From Nostoc sp. NMS9 (GTDB lineage Bacteria; Cyanobacteriota; Cyanobacteriia; Cyanobacteriales; Nostocaceae), in the NCBI RefSeq assembly GCF_017114995.1, contig NZ_JABXKL010000073.1:1-64000 (forward strand): a stretch of 64,000 bases of DNA, given 5' to 3'. Shown here one piece after another: positions 56,728 to 64,000 of the stretch (position 1 is its first letter; each line of letters begins with the position of its first letter). The position numbers and the translations under genes are program-made. The notes beneath the pieces are model-generated. The model saw nothing but the letters and a program-made list of their open reading frames with translations, was not told the origin of the DNA and did no database searches.

Positions 56728-57225
56728 CTAATTTTTACTAACAACAATTTTAGCAATGTAGTCTTTTAGCGCGATCGCCTTTCCGCTCTTTGGGTACGGG
56801 GAAACCTGTATCAATTTCACCGAATATTTATCTAAAAATTGAATTGATAAAGCATCACGACCTGGTATCAGGGTTAGCATTAATGTTGAAACTTGCTGAC
56901 CATTTTTTATGATGTCTAATCCAATAATAACTTGCCCTTGCCAAATACAAGTTACATTAGAAGGGCACCGAGAATCCTGGATAACTTTTGAAAATTTGAT
57001 TTCAATATTTTCAGTAGGGAGGTAAGCTGTCTTTCCATATCTAAGGTAAAATGGAGTATTTAAAGTAGTTCCAACTCTAGCCATCAATTGTTGATGATTA
57101 CCTTGAGCAATTGATTTAACTTCTATGCTTGAAGGCTTGATATTTGATAATATTCCATAGCTAGGAAGACAATTTCCTCCACCAATCAATGTTAATATAA
57201 CTGCTGCACTCACTACACTTTTCAT
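56728..57225 (-). CDS. exported protein with DSRCPS motif, unknown function
   Basis: 165 residues. Signal peptide: SVVSAAVILTLIGGGNCLPS (possible lipoprotein Cys at 20 but not a good lipobox). The mature part has IKFSKVIQDSRCPSNVTCIW, a recurrent small beta-domain motif with two Cys that may form a disulphide. It is probably periplasmic. Function unknown; no operon partner. Confidence 0.65.
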   Translation of the reverse strand: MKSVVSAAVILTLIGGGNCLPSYGILSNIKPSSIEVKSIAQGNHQQLMARVGTTLNTPFYLRYGKTAYLPTENIEIKFSKVIQDSRCPSNVTCIWQGQVIIGLDIIKNGQQVSTLMLTLIPGRDALSIQFLDKYSVKLIQVSPYPKSGKAIALKDYIAKIVVSKN

Positions 57226-57346
57226 TTTTTATACTCCATAGTCAGGAATTTTATTATTAGTTGAGCCAGAAAGCAGATTTATAAATTGTTCTGTTTTCTG
57301 CTAGAGTGAAACTTTAAAAGACAAAACGCAATTAGTTAACTTTTGT

Positions 57347-57375
57347 GCGTAGGCGCAGCCCGTCGTAGACATCGC
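57347..57375. repeat. 29-bp dispersed repeat
   Basis: GCGTAGGCGCAGCCCGTCGT...CATCGC, an intergenic copy of the unit found in the epimerase gene at 50751. Confidence 0.65.
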
Positions 57376-57489
57376 TTCTTGCATAACCATTACGATTGAG
57401 AGCCATTTGGTTTCTCACGCTTGAGCTAAAATACCATAAAACCAGCAATCTAAATACACAAGCTTTTTTCTGATTTCAAAAACTTCAAC

Positions 57490-58381
57490 AGTGCTTTTCA
57501 AATTTGGGGATTGGGATTTCCCGTAATAATTAATGGTGCCAGTTTTTACCTTTGGTTCTGAGTTCTTCACTCAGTTTGAACCTTTGCTCGAAAGTGAGCG
57601 ATGCTTTACCATCAACCCCTGCTGTCTTTTTCCCAGCATTTAGTTGAGTTACTTGACGAACTGCCAGTAATCTTGCTGCGGTGGATTTCAGAATCAGCTT
57701 TTGAAGGGACTGCGCTTTTGGGTAGTCTCCGCCTCGAACAGCTTTGTACATTCTTCTTTGCAGGCAAAAAAGGTTACGTCGGAATTTCTTCCAGGGTAGC
57801 GTTCTCCATGATTCACTAGCGTCATTGCTGTGTCCAATCATGCTCTACTCCAATTCGTGTACTCTGAACACCTCAGACCAATTACGGTCTGTCCTACCCT
57901 AACTGAGGGAATTTTGCTACTCGTCTAGCCTACTTGGGAGTTCGACCTTCTCCTAGACCCTTAGTTCGTTTTTATTCGTTCCCTCAACTGATTGATTGCT
58001 TCGTTAGGTGTAGCCAATTTAACCGTCAGAAACCCTTGGTTCTTGCTGCTGTCATCCCTCATAACGCAACGGGTTTTAGCTCTGATGAAGTCGGGGGTTT
58101 TGTGTTATGCCCCGCTTGAGTGTGGGTTACTTTTCTAGGCTCTGTTTCACCGTGGAAGCTCCCTATTAACGCCAGTGTCAATTCATAACGATTGTCTGGT
58201 TGCATCCTTTCCCCAGCTTCACTCTATAAGAATCAAGCTTACTCGGTGTGGGCAGGTAAGGAGTCACGCCTGAACCTGGCGGGTAGGATTTTCACCTACA
58301 TCTGGTTGAGAGTTCAACTCGTGAGAGTTGGTAAGTTTATTTACGGACTAGATACCGGGATTCATCTACAACGAATCGCAC
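57490..58381 (-). mobile_element. truncated group II intron
   Basis: Reads leftward from GTGCGATTCG (58381), the expected GUGYG 5' boundary. A structured 5' RNA region of about 540 bases (hairpins such as AAACCCCCGACTTC and GAAACAGAGCC; typical bacterial group II domain I look) leads to a maturase/reverse transcriptase start at 57841. The protein breaks at a TAA (57530), and the same frame continues with LLREIPIPKF before homology ends at about 57490, so the RT body and domains V-VI are missing. Confidence 0.65.
57530..57841 (-). pseudogene. group II intron reverse transcriptase/maturase, N-terminal fragment
   Basis: 103 residues of the N-terminal RT0-like domain: WRTLPWKKFRRNLFCLQRRM, SLQKLILKSTAARLLAVRQV, and NAGKKTAGVDGKASLT, the standard opening of intron-encoded proteins of about 500-600 residues. 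After TKGKNWHH a TAA stops it; the in-frame remainder reads LLREIPIPK, matching RT motif 1. No catalytic YADD is left. The intron cannot be active by itself. Confidence 0.75.
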
Positions 58382-59105
58382 GAAGATTCACTCTAGTTAT
58401 TACTTTCTAGCATTATTACTCCATATTTTAGCAATTATTACATTATGTAAAAGGAACATTATTTTTTCTCTGTTCTCAACAAGCCCAGTTTTTTGCGATG
58501 AGCAATGACCACGATTTCACAAGGCGTAGCCCATCGTAGACATGGCTTTGAGACTTGGAAAATAAATCAAATGAGAAATGCTGATTTTTTCCTTGGTTCT
58601 TAACATTGGTTGCGAGCAAGAGTAATTTAGATGCGTTTGCTTTGGCGATCGCAGAACTTGAATCTTTAAAACTCGATCAAATCTCACAAGTAATATTTTC
58701 TCACTCAATAGACTACAAAAATCACACTTCACTCTTTTTTGTAGTGTAATTACATTACATTGTATTGTAGAACTCCAAAGAGGTAAATTTGCCCTCTTTG
58801 TGCCGAAAAATCACTGTAGAAACTGTCTCTAAGCTTTCACCATAAGGATTATCGGACATTTTTTTGAAATCTACCTCAACAAGATCGAAAGAATAGACAA
58901 TCCAATCTAAAAAATCGGCAATACAATCGAAATTTTGTTCATTTTAAATGTAAATCTGATTTTGTATAGTTTTACTAAATGTGGTGATTGCTGTTTTTAT
59001 TAGTATTTTTTATTGAAAATAAAAGTAAAAAAATGCTTTCATTCATGTCGTTGATCTTCCTCTTGATAGAGGGATTTCAGTTTGAGTAATAGGAGTTTAA
59101 TTCTA
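58382..59105. other. 720-bp upstream region of the Gly/Asn-repeat gene
   Basis: A shortened copy of the dispersed 29-bp repeat lies at 58523-58546. Direct-repeat-like TTACATTACATTGTATTGTA is at about 58750-58769. AT-rich stretches follow, without a clear -35/-10 pair that I would call. The leftward frame at 58517-58732 shows no protein character. Confidence 0.4.
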
Positions 59106-60296
59106 ATGGCAACTTCTGGCAATAGCAATCAAACCACTGGGTCACAAAGTACTAGCAACAATTCAACTGGTAATGGCAATTTTTCTTTCAGTGATGGCAA
59201 ATGGCAGTCTAGCGATGGCAGCAGTCTAGATAGTGGCAGTAGCTTTGGTGGCGCTGCTAGTGGTAGTAATACTTTCGCTTCCTTCATCGGTGGTGGTAAC
59301 TCATCCACAACCAGTGAAGATGGAAAGTACAAATATAATTACGAGCGACCACTTGACGAGCGGGCTTTAACTGATACCAATAATCCGTTCAATCAACTCA
59401 TCGGAGTCGTTGGCGGTGATATTACTGCGTTAGGTGATGGTAGCAACCCCTTTGCTAGTGGTGGCGCATCTGCTGGCGGTAGCAACCCCTTAACTGGTGG
59501 TGGCGCATCTGGTGGCGGTAGCAACCCCTTAGCTGGTGGTGGCGCATCTGGTGGCGGTAGCAACCCCTTAACTGGTAGTGGCGCATCTGGTGGTAACGCA
59601 TCTGGTGGCGGTAGCAACCTCCCTGGTAACTTACCATTTGGCAGCACTCCGCCTTCCAAGGAAAGTGGAAGCAACCTACCTGAAACTGGCAACGGTCAAC
59701 CTGTACCTTATAAGAGCGACAACTGGATATCTGATATTCAAAAATTAGATGGTGCAAATGCTATCGGTAACAGTGGCCAAGGTAACGGTAACTGGCTATA
59801 TGGTAGTAACAACGCAACCGACGGTAATGGTAACTGGAATTTTGGTAGCAGTAACACAACCAACGGTAACGGTAACTGGAACTACGGTGATAGCAGCAAA
59901 ACCGAAGGTAATGGTAACTGGGGCTTTGGTAACGAGAACACAACCAACGGTAACGGTAACTGGAACTTAGGCAATAACAACGACATCCTTGGTAATGCCA
60001 ATACATTACCTGGTAGTAAAAACGACATTCTTGGTAGTGGCAACACTGCCAATGTAACTAACAGCAATCTCCTTGGAAACCGGATTGAAGCCAGTGGTGA
60101 TGACAAAACACTCATTGGTAATGAAGGCTGGAATTTCCCTGTTAGTGGCCAACTGATATCACTAGGTAGTACTAAGCCTAGCCAAGATATAGGAACTGAT
60201 ATCAGCAATTTAGTCACCAGTCCTAACGTTGCAACATCCGCCATATCAAATCCAGGCTATATCAACCCAAATTATGATTTCTCTAGCATAGCCTAA
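59106..60296 (+). CDS. Gly/Asn/Ser-rich repetitive protein
   Basis: 396 residues from ATG 59106 (AGGAG 10 bases before it; the frame extends to TTG 59082). Three parts: a Ser/Gly/Asn-rich start with no signal peptide; GGGASGGGSNPL(T/A)-type 13-residue repeats (about residues 120-185); and four to five 14-residue repeats GNGNWxFGxxNTTN (about 235-300) ending in NNNDILGN-type units. The repetitive Gly-Asn pattern suggests a beta-solenoid or extended surface or matrix protein. No export signal is visible, so location is uncertain. Non-repetitive relatives not recognised. Confidence 0.65.
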   Translation: MATSGNSNQTTGSQSTSNNSTGNGNFSFSDGKWQSSDGSSLDSGSSFGGAASGSNTFASFIGGGNSSTTSEDGKYKYNYERPLDERALTDTNNPFNQLIGVVGGDITALGDGSNPFASGGASAGGSNPLTGGGASGGGSNPLAGGGASGGGSNPLTGSGASGGNASGGGSNLPGNLPFGSTPPSKESGSNLPETGNGQPVPYKSDNWISDIQKLDGANAIGNSGQGNGNWLYGSNNATDGNGNWNFGSSNTTNGNGNWNYGDSSKTEGNGNWGFGNENTTNGNGNWNLGNNNDILGNANTLPGSKNDILGSGNTANVTNSNLLGNRIEASGDDKTLIGNEGWNFPVSGQLISLGSTKPSQDIGTDISNLVTSPNVATSAISNPGYINPNYDFSSIA

Positions 60297-60307
60297 AAGT
60301 TTGTAGC

Positions 60308-60343
60308 AGACAGGAGCCAGTTTTTGCATCGGTAAGCCTGTCT
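60308..60343 (+). terminator. hairpin after the Gly/Asn-repeat gene
   Basis: AGACAGG pairs with CCTGTCT across a 22-base loop that contains TTTTT. Position 12 bases after the stop favours a terminator, though no T run follows the stem. Confidence 0.45.
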
Positions 60344-60568
60344 ATTGTAGCAATGACCTTTTTGCCAACTTGAGTTGATTACATTTTGAGTACAATACTT
60401 CTGGATTAAGCTTTGCAGTTGACATTGCTCTCATTGAGCGGCGCAAGAATCAACCTTCTAGCATTTTAAGAATTTCAATCTGTAATTAACCCAGAAGTAT
60501 TACTCTTTGAAATGTAGTGGGTAAGGTATAGAAAAAATAATTAACCGCAAATCATTGGAGTGGTTAAT

Positions 60569-61963
60569 TTAAGTCAAATGCATAAAGACTATTTTCAGCA
60601 ATTCGGCACGGGTAAACGGTTTAGTCAGATAGCCAGATGCCCCGACTAATTTCGCTTTTACTTTGTCTACAATTCCTTTACTGCCAGTGACAAAGATAAT
60701 AGGAGTATTTTGAAATAGTGAATTATTTCGTATAATTCGGCACAACTCATAACCATCAATTCCTAGCATGTTTAAATCCAACAAAATTAAATCCGGTTTG
60801 TGCCTTATAATTGACAAAACGGCTTTCACTGGATCGTTAATAGTCACTACAGAAAAATTTTCATTTTCTAAGAAATAACTAATTTCTTTAAGAATGGTGG
60901 GACTATCATCTACAGAAACGATTTTGTGGACTTTTTGTCCCGTTACAGTAGCAGCCGTTACTCTTTGGGAAGCAGAATTTATGTTATTTGATATTGTTGG
61001 TTCCTGAAAGTTTTCTTTTGAAGGAGTAGAAATCTGTGGTAATCGCTGAACAGGAACTATTTTCTCTTCAGGAATATTTGGGTAAGAATTGACAGTATTA
61101 CTTAGTTCTTGTTTGGTGTCAACTAACCCTGAAATCAATTTTGAGAAAAGCGATTGCTCCTCAAAAAGCTTTGGTAATTTATCATAAGGTGGATCTGGTT
61201 CATGGAGGATAATCGCACCCTTAAGGATGTAAGGGTATAAATTGCGAGCTAGTTGAATTTCATCTTGATTCAAAATTACAGCCAGATGATACAGGCTAAA
61301 ACCCTTCATCCAGTTAATTAAATCTGGCTGGAGATTTGGTAAATCTTGGTCATCAAACTTGCTGTTAATCAACAGATATGGACGTTGATATAGAGAAGAA
61401 ATTTTAGGTACAAAAGCCTGCCAATTCTGTAATCTTACTTGGCAATACTCTAGAATTTTTTCTACACCTAGCCTGCAAATTTTTGGCATTCTATCAAGTG
61501 GTTCTGTTAATTCATAAGTACCTTCTTTGATGAGCAAAAATGATTCAATTACCTCTTTAACTAATTCTTGAACCAGCACTCCTGCTTGTGTAGAATGTAG
61601 ATGTTGTTGACTAACAAGCCAGGATATAGCCTGATACTCAGGAGGGTGGCTTCTCGAATTACTGTCATCTTTGCTTAACTGACTGTGTGAGTCAGGTTCA
61701 AACATCAGCCGTACTTGAATGCGAACCTCATTAGTAAGGAGTGGAATTTGCTGGCTGAGGCGTCGCAAATGGCGCTCTAGTCGATCAAATGGTTCCACAG
61801 AATGGGTAGCGTAAGTTATTTTGCCCTGTTCTAAGTAAATCGACCAAGAAACTGAGTTACTCAATACTTGTAAACAAGTACTGTCGGAACAATTGGATAA
61901 TTGTCTTAACAAACTTAGAGGACGTAGTTTGGTGAATGTACCTGAGTTATTCATATTTTTCAA
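60569..61963 (-). CDS. PATAN-domain response regulator (PatA-like)
   Basis: 464 residues. The N-terminal 270 residues carry a PATAN/DUF4388 domain (LLRQLSNCSDSTCLQVLSN, WSIYLEQGKITYATHSVEPFD), and a helical part with WLVSQQHL and IKEGTYELTEPL. The receiver domain is C-terminal (about 345-464): IVSVDDSPTILKEISYFLE, LILLDLNMLGIDGYELCRII (phosphoacceptor Asp), TPIIFVTGSKG and YLTKPFTRAELLKIV. PatA/PATAN regulators govern heterocyst pattern, phototaxis and cyclic nucleotide or motility outputs in cyanobacteria; this copy's target is unknown. Confidence 0.85.
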   Translation of the reverse strand: MKNMNNSGTFTKLRPLSLLRQLSNCSDSTCLQVLSNSVSWSIYLEQGKITYATHSVEPFDRLERHLRRLSQQIPLLTNEVRIQVRLMFEPDSHSQLSKDDSNSRSHPPEYQAISWLVSQQHLHSTQAGVLVQELVKEVIESFLLIKEGTYELTEPLDRMPKICRLGVEKILEYCQVRLQNWQAFVPKISSLYQRPYLLINSKFDDQDLPNLQPDLINWMKGFSLYHLAVILNQDEIQLARNLYPYILKGAIILHEPDPPYDKLPKLFEEQSLFSKLISGLVDTKQELSNTVNSYPNIPEEKIVPVQRLPQISTPSKENFQEPTISNNINSASQRVTAATVTGQKVHKIVSVDDSPTILKEISYFLENENFSVVTINDPVKAVLSIIRHKPDLILLDLNMLGIDGYELCRIIRNNSLFQNTPIIFVTGSKGIVDKVKAKLVGASGYLTKPFTRAELLKIVFMHLT

Positions 61964-62674
61964 GTTTTTTGCGGAATCAACAACGGAATATTTGTAGATT
62001 GAAAATATGAGCTATAAAGTATTCTCTTCTTTGTAATATTTTTCTACCCACAAATTATTTATTTGAAAATATGTACATATATTAACAATTGTAAGTTTTC
62101 TAAGTTGTCTGTTACATTTGGCACATTTTACTTCATCTATCTCAAACAACAAGTAGGTATGAATAAAGGTAAGCATCTATCATAGCTAGATTATCAGTAG
62201 ATGTTGGTTAATTCTGGATTTTAGTAACTACTGACAACTCTTGAGTGAAGACCTTAATAATGACGTTTATTTATGCCCACTCACTTCAAGAGGCAAATTT
62301 GATTCCAAGTTCGCGCAGTTACACTGGTATACTTCTAGAGTTAACGAGCTTAATTATGGTTAATTACTTTTCCTTAAAGAAACGATTCTTCTACATAAAA
62401 TCTTTAAAAAATTATCTAGGAAAGTTTACGTATTTATTGTACTGTAGGTTTAATGGATATAACTTTTTGGTAGATACATTACAACAGGTAATGCTGGGTT
62501 TTGATAAACTCTTTTTTGCTAAACTAAGCTGTACTCAAGTTCATCTTAAATATATAGAGAACTTCATGAAAATAATTTGTTTAATAAAGATTAGAGCATC
62601 TACCAATAGATACTATATTCTGTAGTCGCCTCGGCGATTGAAACTATCTACTCTGAGCAAAGGGAAATAAAACT
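61964..62674. other. 710-bp AT-rich stretch before the TerY-like gene
   Basis: A 126-codon frame from a GTG at 62245 exists but is Leu/Phe/Tyr/Lys-rich in the way of AT-rich spacer, without a ribosome site. Near 62625-62644, GTAGTCGCCTCGGCGATTGA ends like a CRISPR repeat (GATTGAAAC), but only one copy is present. I call neither a gene nor an array. Confidence 0.4.
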
Positions 62675-63376
62675 TTGGACTTTAACATAACACAAAAAGT
62701 TATGCATGATACATTAAGACTTGATGAAGTAGTAGAATTTGCTGAGAATCCAGAACCACGTTGTCCTTGTGTACTTTTATTAGACACATCTGGATCGATG
62801 CAAGGAGAGCCGATTGAGGCTTTAAATCAAGGTTTACTAAGCTTAAAGGATGAATTAGTCAAAAATTCCTTAGCCGCCAGACGGGTGGAAGTGGCGATCG
62901 TCACTTTTGATAGTAATATCAATGTATTACAAGATTTTGTGACTGCCGATCAATTCAATCCGCCTATTTTGACAGCCCAAGGCTTGACTACAATGGGTGC
63001 GGGAATTCATAAAGCTTTGGACATAATTCAAGAGCGTAAATCTCAGTATCGTGCCAACGGGATTGCTTACTATCGTCCTTGGGTATTTATGATTACCGAT
63101 GGAGAACCGCAAGGTGAGTTAGAGCAAGTGGTTGAGCAAGCATCCCAGCGCCTACAGGGAGACGAGGCGAACAAGCGGGTAGCATTCTTTACAGTTGGCG
63201 TAGAAAATGCTAATATGACGCGTTTAAATCAAATAACTGTACGTACTCCCTTAAAGCTTAAAGGATTAAATTTTATCGAGATGTTTGTCTGGCTGTCAAC
63301 TAGTATGTCGGCCGTATCTCATTCACAAGTAGACGAACAGGTAGCACTACCGCCGATTGGTTGGGGGACTGTTTAA
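62675..63376 (+). CDS. TerY-like von Willebrand A-domain protein
   Basis: 233 residues. One vWA fold with full MIDAS: VLLLDTSGSMQGEP (DxSxS), LTTMGAGIHKAL (Thr), and WVFMITDGEPQGELEQV (Asp). It is related to TerY proteins of the Ter stress system, whose vWA domain binds metals and partners. A PP2C phosphatase starts 51 bases after it, the arrangement of TerY-P triads (vWA, PP2C, kinase). The start at TTG 62675 is uncertain; ATG 62702 is the alternative, still before the MIDAS strand. Confidence 0.8.
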   Translation: MDFNITQKVMHDTLRLDEVVEFAENPEPRCPCVLLLDTSGSMQGEPIEALNQGLLSLKDELVKNSLAARRVEVAIVTFDSNINVLQDFVTADQFNPPILTAQGLTTMGAGIHKALDIIQERKSQYRANGIAYYRPWVFMITDGEPQGELEQVVEQASQRLQGDEANKRVAFFTVGVENANMTRLNQITVRTPLKLKGLNFIEMFVWLSTSMSAVSHSQVDEQVALPPIGWGTV

Positions 63377-63426
63377 TTAACAATTGCAGCTTGATGTTTA
63401 CACAGCTAGCTGCTTGAAAAAAATTT

Positions 63427-64000
63427 ATGAACATATCAAAACAGATTGCTCAATGGCGGATTGTGGCTGCGTCTGTATGTGGTACAAGTCACTTAAAAAA
63501 CAATCAATTATGTCAGGATGCTCATCACTGGCAGATATTGTCAGATAATGTTTTGGTGGCGGCCGCAGCAGATGGTGCGGGTTCAGCTAGCCTTGGAAAA
63601 GTGGGAGCGATGGTTGCTGTGGAGACAGCAATAGAAAACATTTCTACCAAAGGGCTGACCCAAAAAAGTTTGACTGATGATACATTGGTGCGATCGCTCT
63701 TAAATGATGCCATATTAGCTGCTAAAAAAGCTGTAGAGGATGAGGCGGCTACTTGTGACAAACAGCCTCAAGATTTAGCAACTACCTTAATTATGCTGGT
63801 TGCCACACCAGAAGTTGTAGCTGTAGTTCAGATAGGTGATGGTTTGGCAGTGGCTAAAGATTCTATGGGCAACCTGTTAGCACTGACGATGCCTGACAGT
63901 GGTGAATACATCAACGAAACCACTTTTTTAACTTCGCCTAATGCCTTAGATACAGCACAGATGAGATTATGGCGCACAGACATAGTAAACGTTGGTATTA
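63427..64000 (+). CDS. PP2C-type protein phosphatase, partial at window end
   Basis: 191 codons are visible from ATG 63427. Motifs of bacterial PP2C: WRIVAASVCGTSHLKNNQLC, QDAHHWQIL, VAAAADGAGSA (metal Asp) and VVQIGDGLAVAKD. It lies 51 bases after the TerY-like gene, in the same direction. A Ser/Thr kinase gene is expected next, beyond the edge, if this is a TerY-P module. The C-terminal half is outside the window. Confidence 0.85.
   Translation, partial: MNISKQIAQWRIVAASVCGTSHLKNNQLCQDAHHWQILSDNVLVAAAADGAGSASLGKVGAMVAVETAIENISTKGLTQKSLTDDTLVRSLLNDAILAAKKAVEDEAATCDKQPQDLATTLIMLVATPEVVAVVQIGDGLAVAKDSMGNLLALTMPDSGEYINETTFLTSPNALDTAQMRLWRTDIVNVGI

Noticed and set aside
57601-58410. Rightward frames of 61-72 codons over the intron remnant
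   Set aside because: They are antisense to the group II intron RNA and its reverse transcriptase fragment.
62245-62625. 126-codon rightward frame
   Set aside because: AT-rich composition, GTG start without ribosome site, no recognisable domain; treated as spacer.
62625-62650. CRISPR-like repeat end (GGCGATTGAAAC) before the TerY-like gene
   Set aside because: Only one copy is present and there are no regularly spaced repeats or cas genes around it.

Overview
The window looks like chromosome of a filamentous, heterocyst-forming cyanobacterium (Nostoc or a close relative). The palindrome GCGATCGC (HIP1) occurs throughout. The gene content fits this group: crtD, a PatA-type PATAN response regulator, xisH/xisI, DUF4330, Tab2, a split orange-carotenoid-protein pair (HCP plus CTDH) and short heptamer tandem repeats. 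All assignments come from reading the translated sequence; no database search was run.

Layout. 0-1.3 kb: a decayed type II restriction-modification locus beside a broken Uma2 gene. 1.5-6.6 kb: carotenoid desaturase crtD, a saccharopine-dehydrogenase-like reductase, a small exported protein with a structured leader, and a CPA1 antiporter. 7-8.6 kb: two small unknown genes carrying diverged copies of one promoter/leader. 8.7-11.6 kb: an NTF2-like protein and two GT4 glycosyltransferases. 12.3-17.5 kb: an amidohydrolase plus glutamine-synthetase-like pair resembling a split FluG, then a secreted beta-propeller with an 81-bp internal duplication. 17.5-26.4 kb: housekeeping and envelope genes (DUF2470, phosphoesterase, M48 protease, DUF4330, hydrolase, FtsE, WecG-type transferase) separated by MITEs. 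26.8-29.8 kb: a LuxR-type regulator and an RsbU/RsbW-like phosphatase plus anti-sigma-type ATPase module. 30-33.7 kb: CTDH, queG, a HAD phosphatase and HCP. 33.7-39 kb: an ABC ATPase, a frameshifted HNH nuclease with a small partner, an alcohol dehydrogenase, a third GT4 and exonuclease III.

The most interesting accessory part is 39-48 kb. A HopA1-family protein and an aminoglycoside-phosphotransferase-like kinase sit head to tail, the enzyme pairing used for Ser/Thr dehydration in class V lanthipeptides and thioamitides. Next come a DUF815 ATPase, a membrane-anchored coiled-coil protein with a TerB-C-like end, a BrxD-like (DUF2791) ATPase, and the XisH/XisI pair. At the right edge a TerY-type vWA protein is followed by a PP2C phosphatase that leaves the window, suggesting a TerY-P signalling module. 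The window therefore has two loci of the Ter-associated type.

48-62 kb holds a cupin, a Uma2 nuclease, an AGE-family epimerase whose N-terminus contains a dispersed 29-bp repeat, aspartoacylase, an orphan antitoxin without a start codon, Tab2, YciI, pheT, a truncated group II intron, a Gly/Asn-repeat protein and a PATAN response regulator. The DNA is rich in small repeats: at least four MITE-like families, two 21-bp-period arrays, several heptamer tracts and a 29-bp dispersed repeat.
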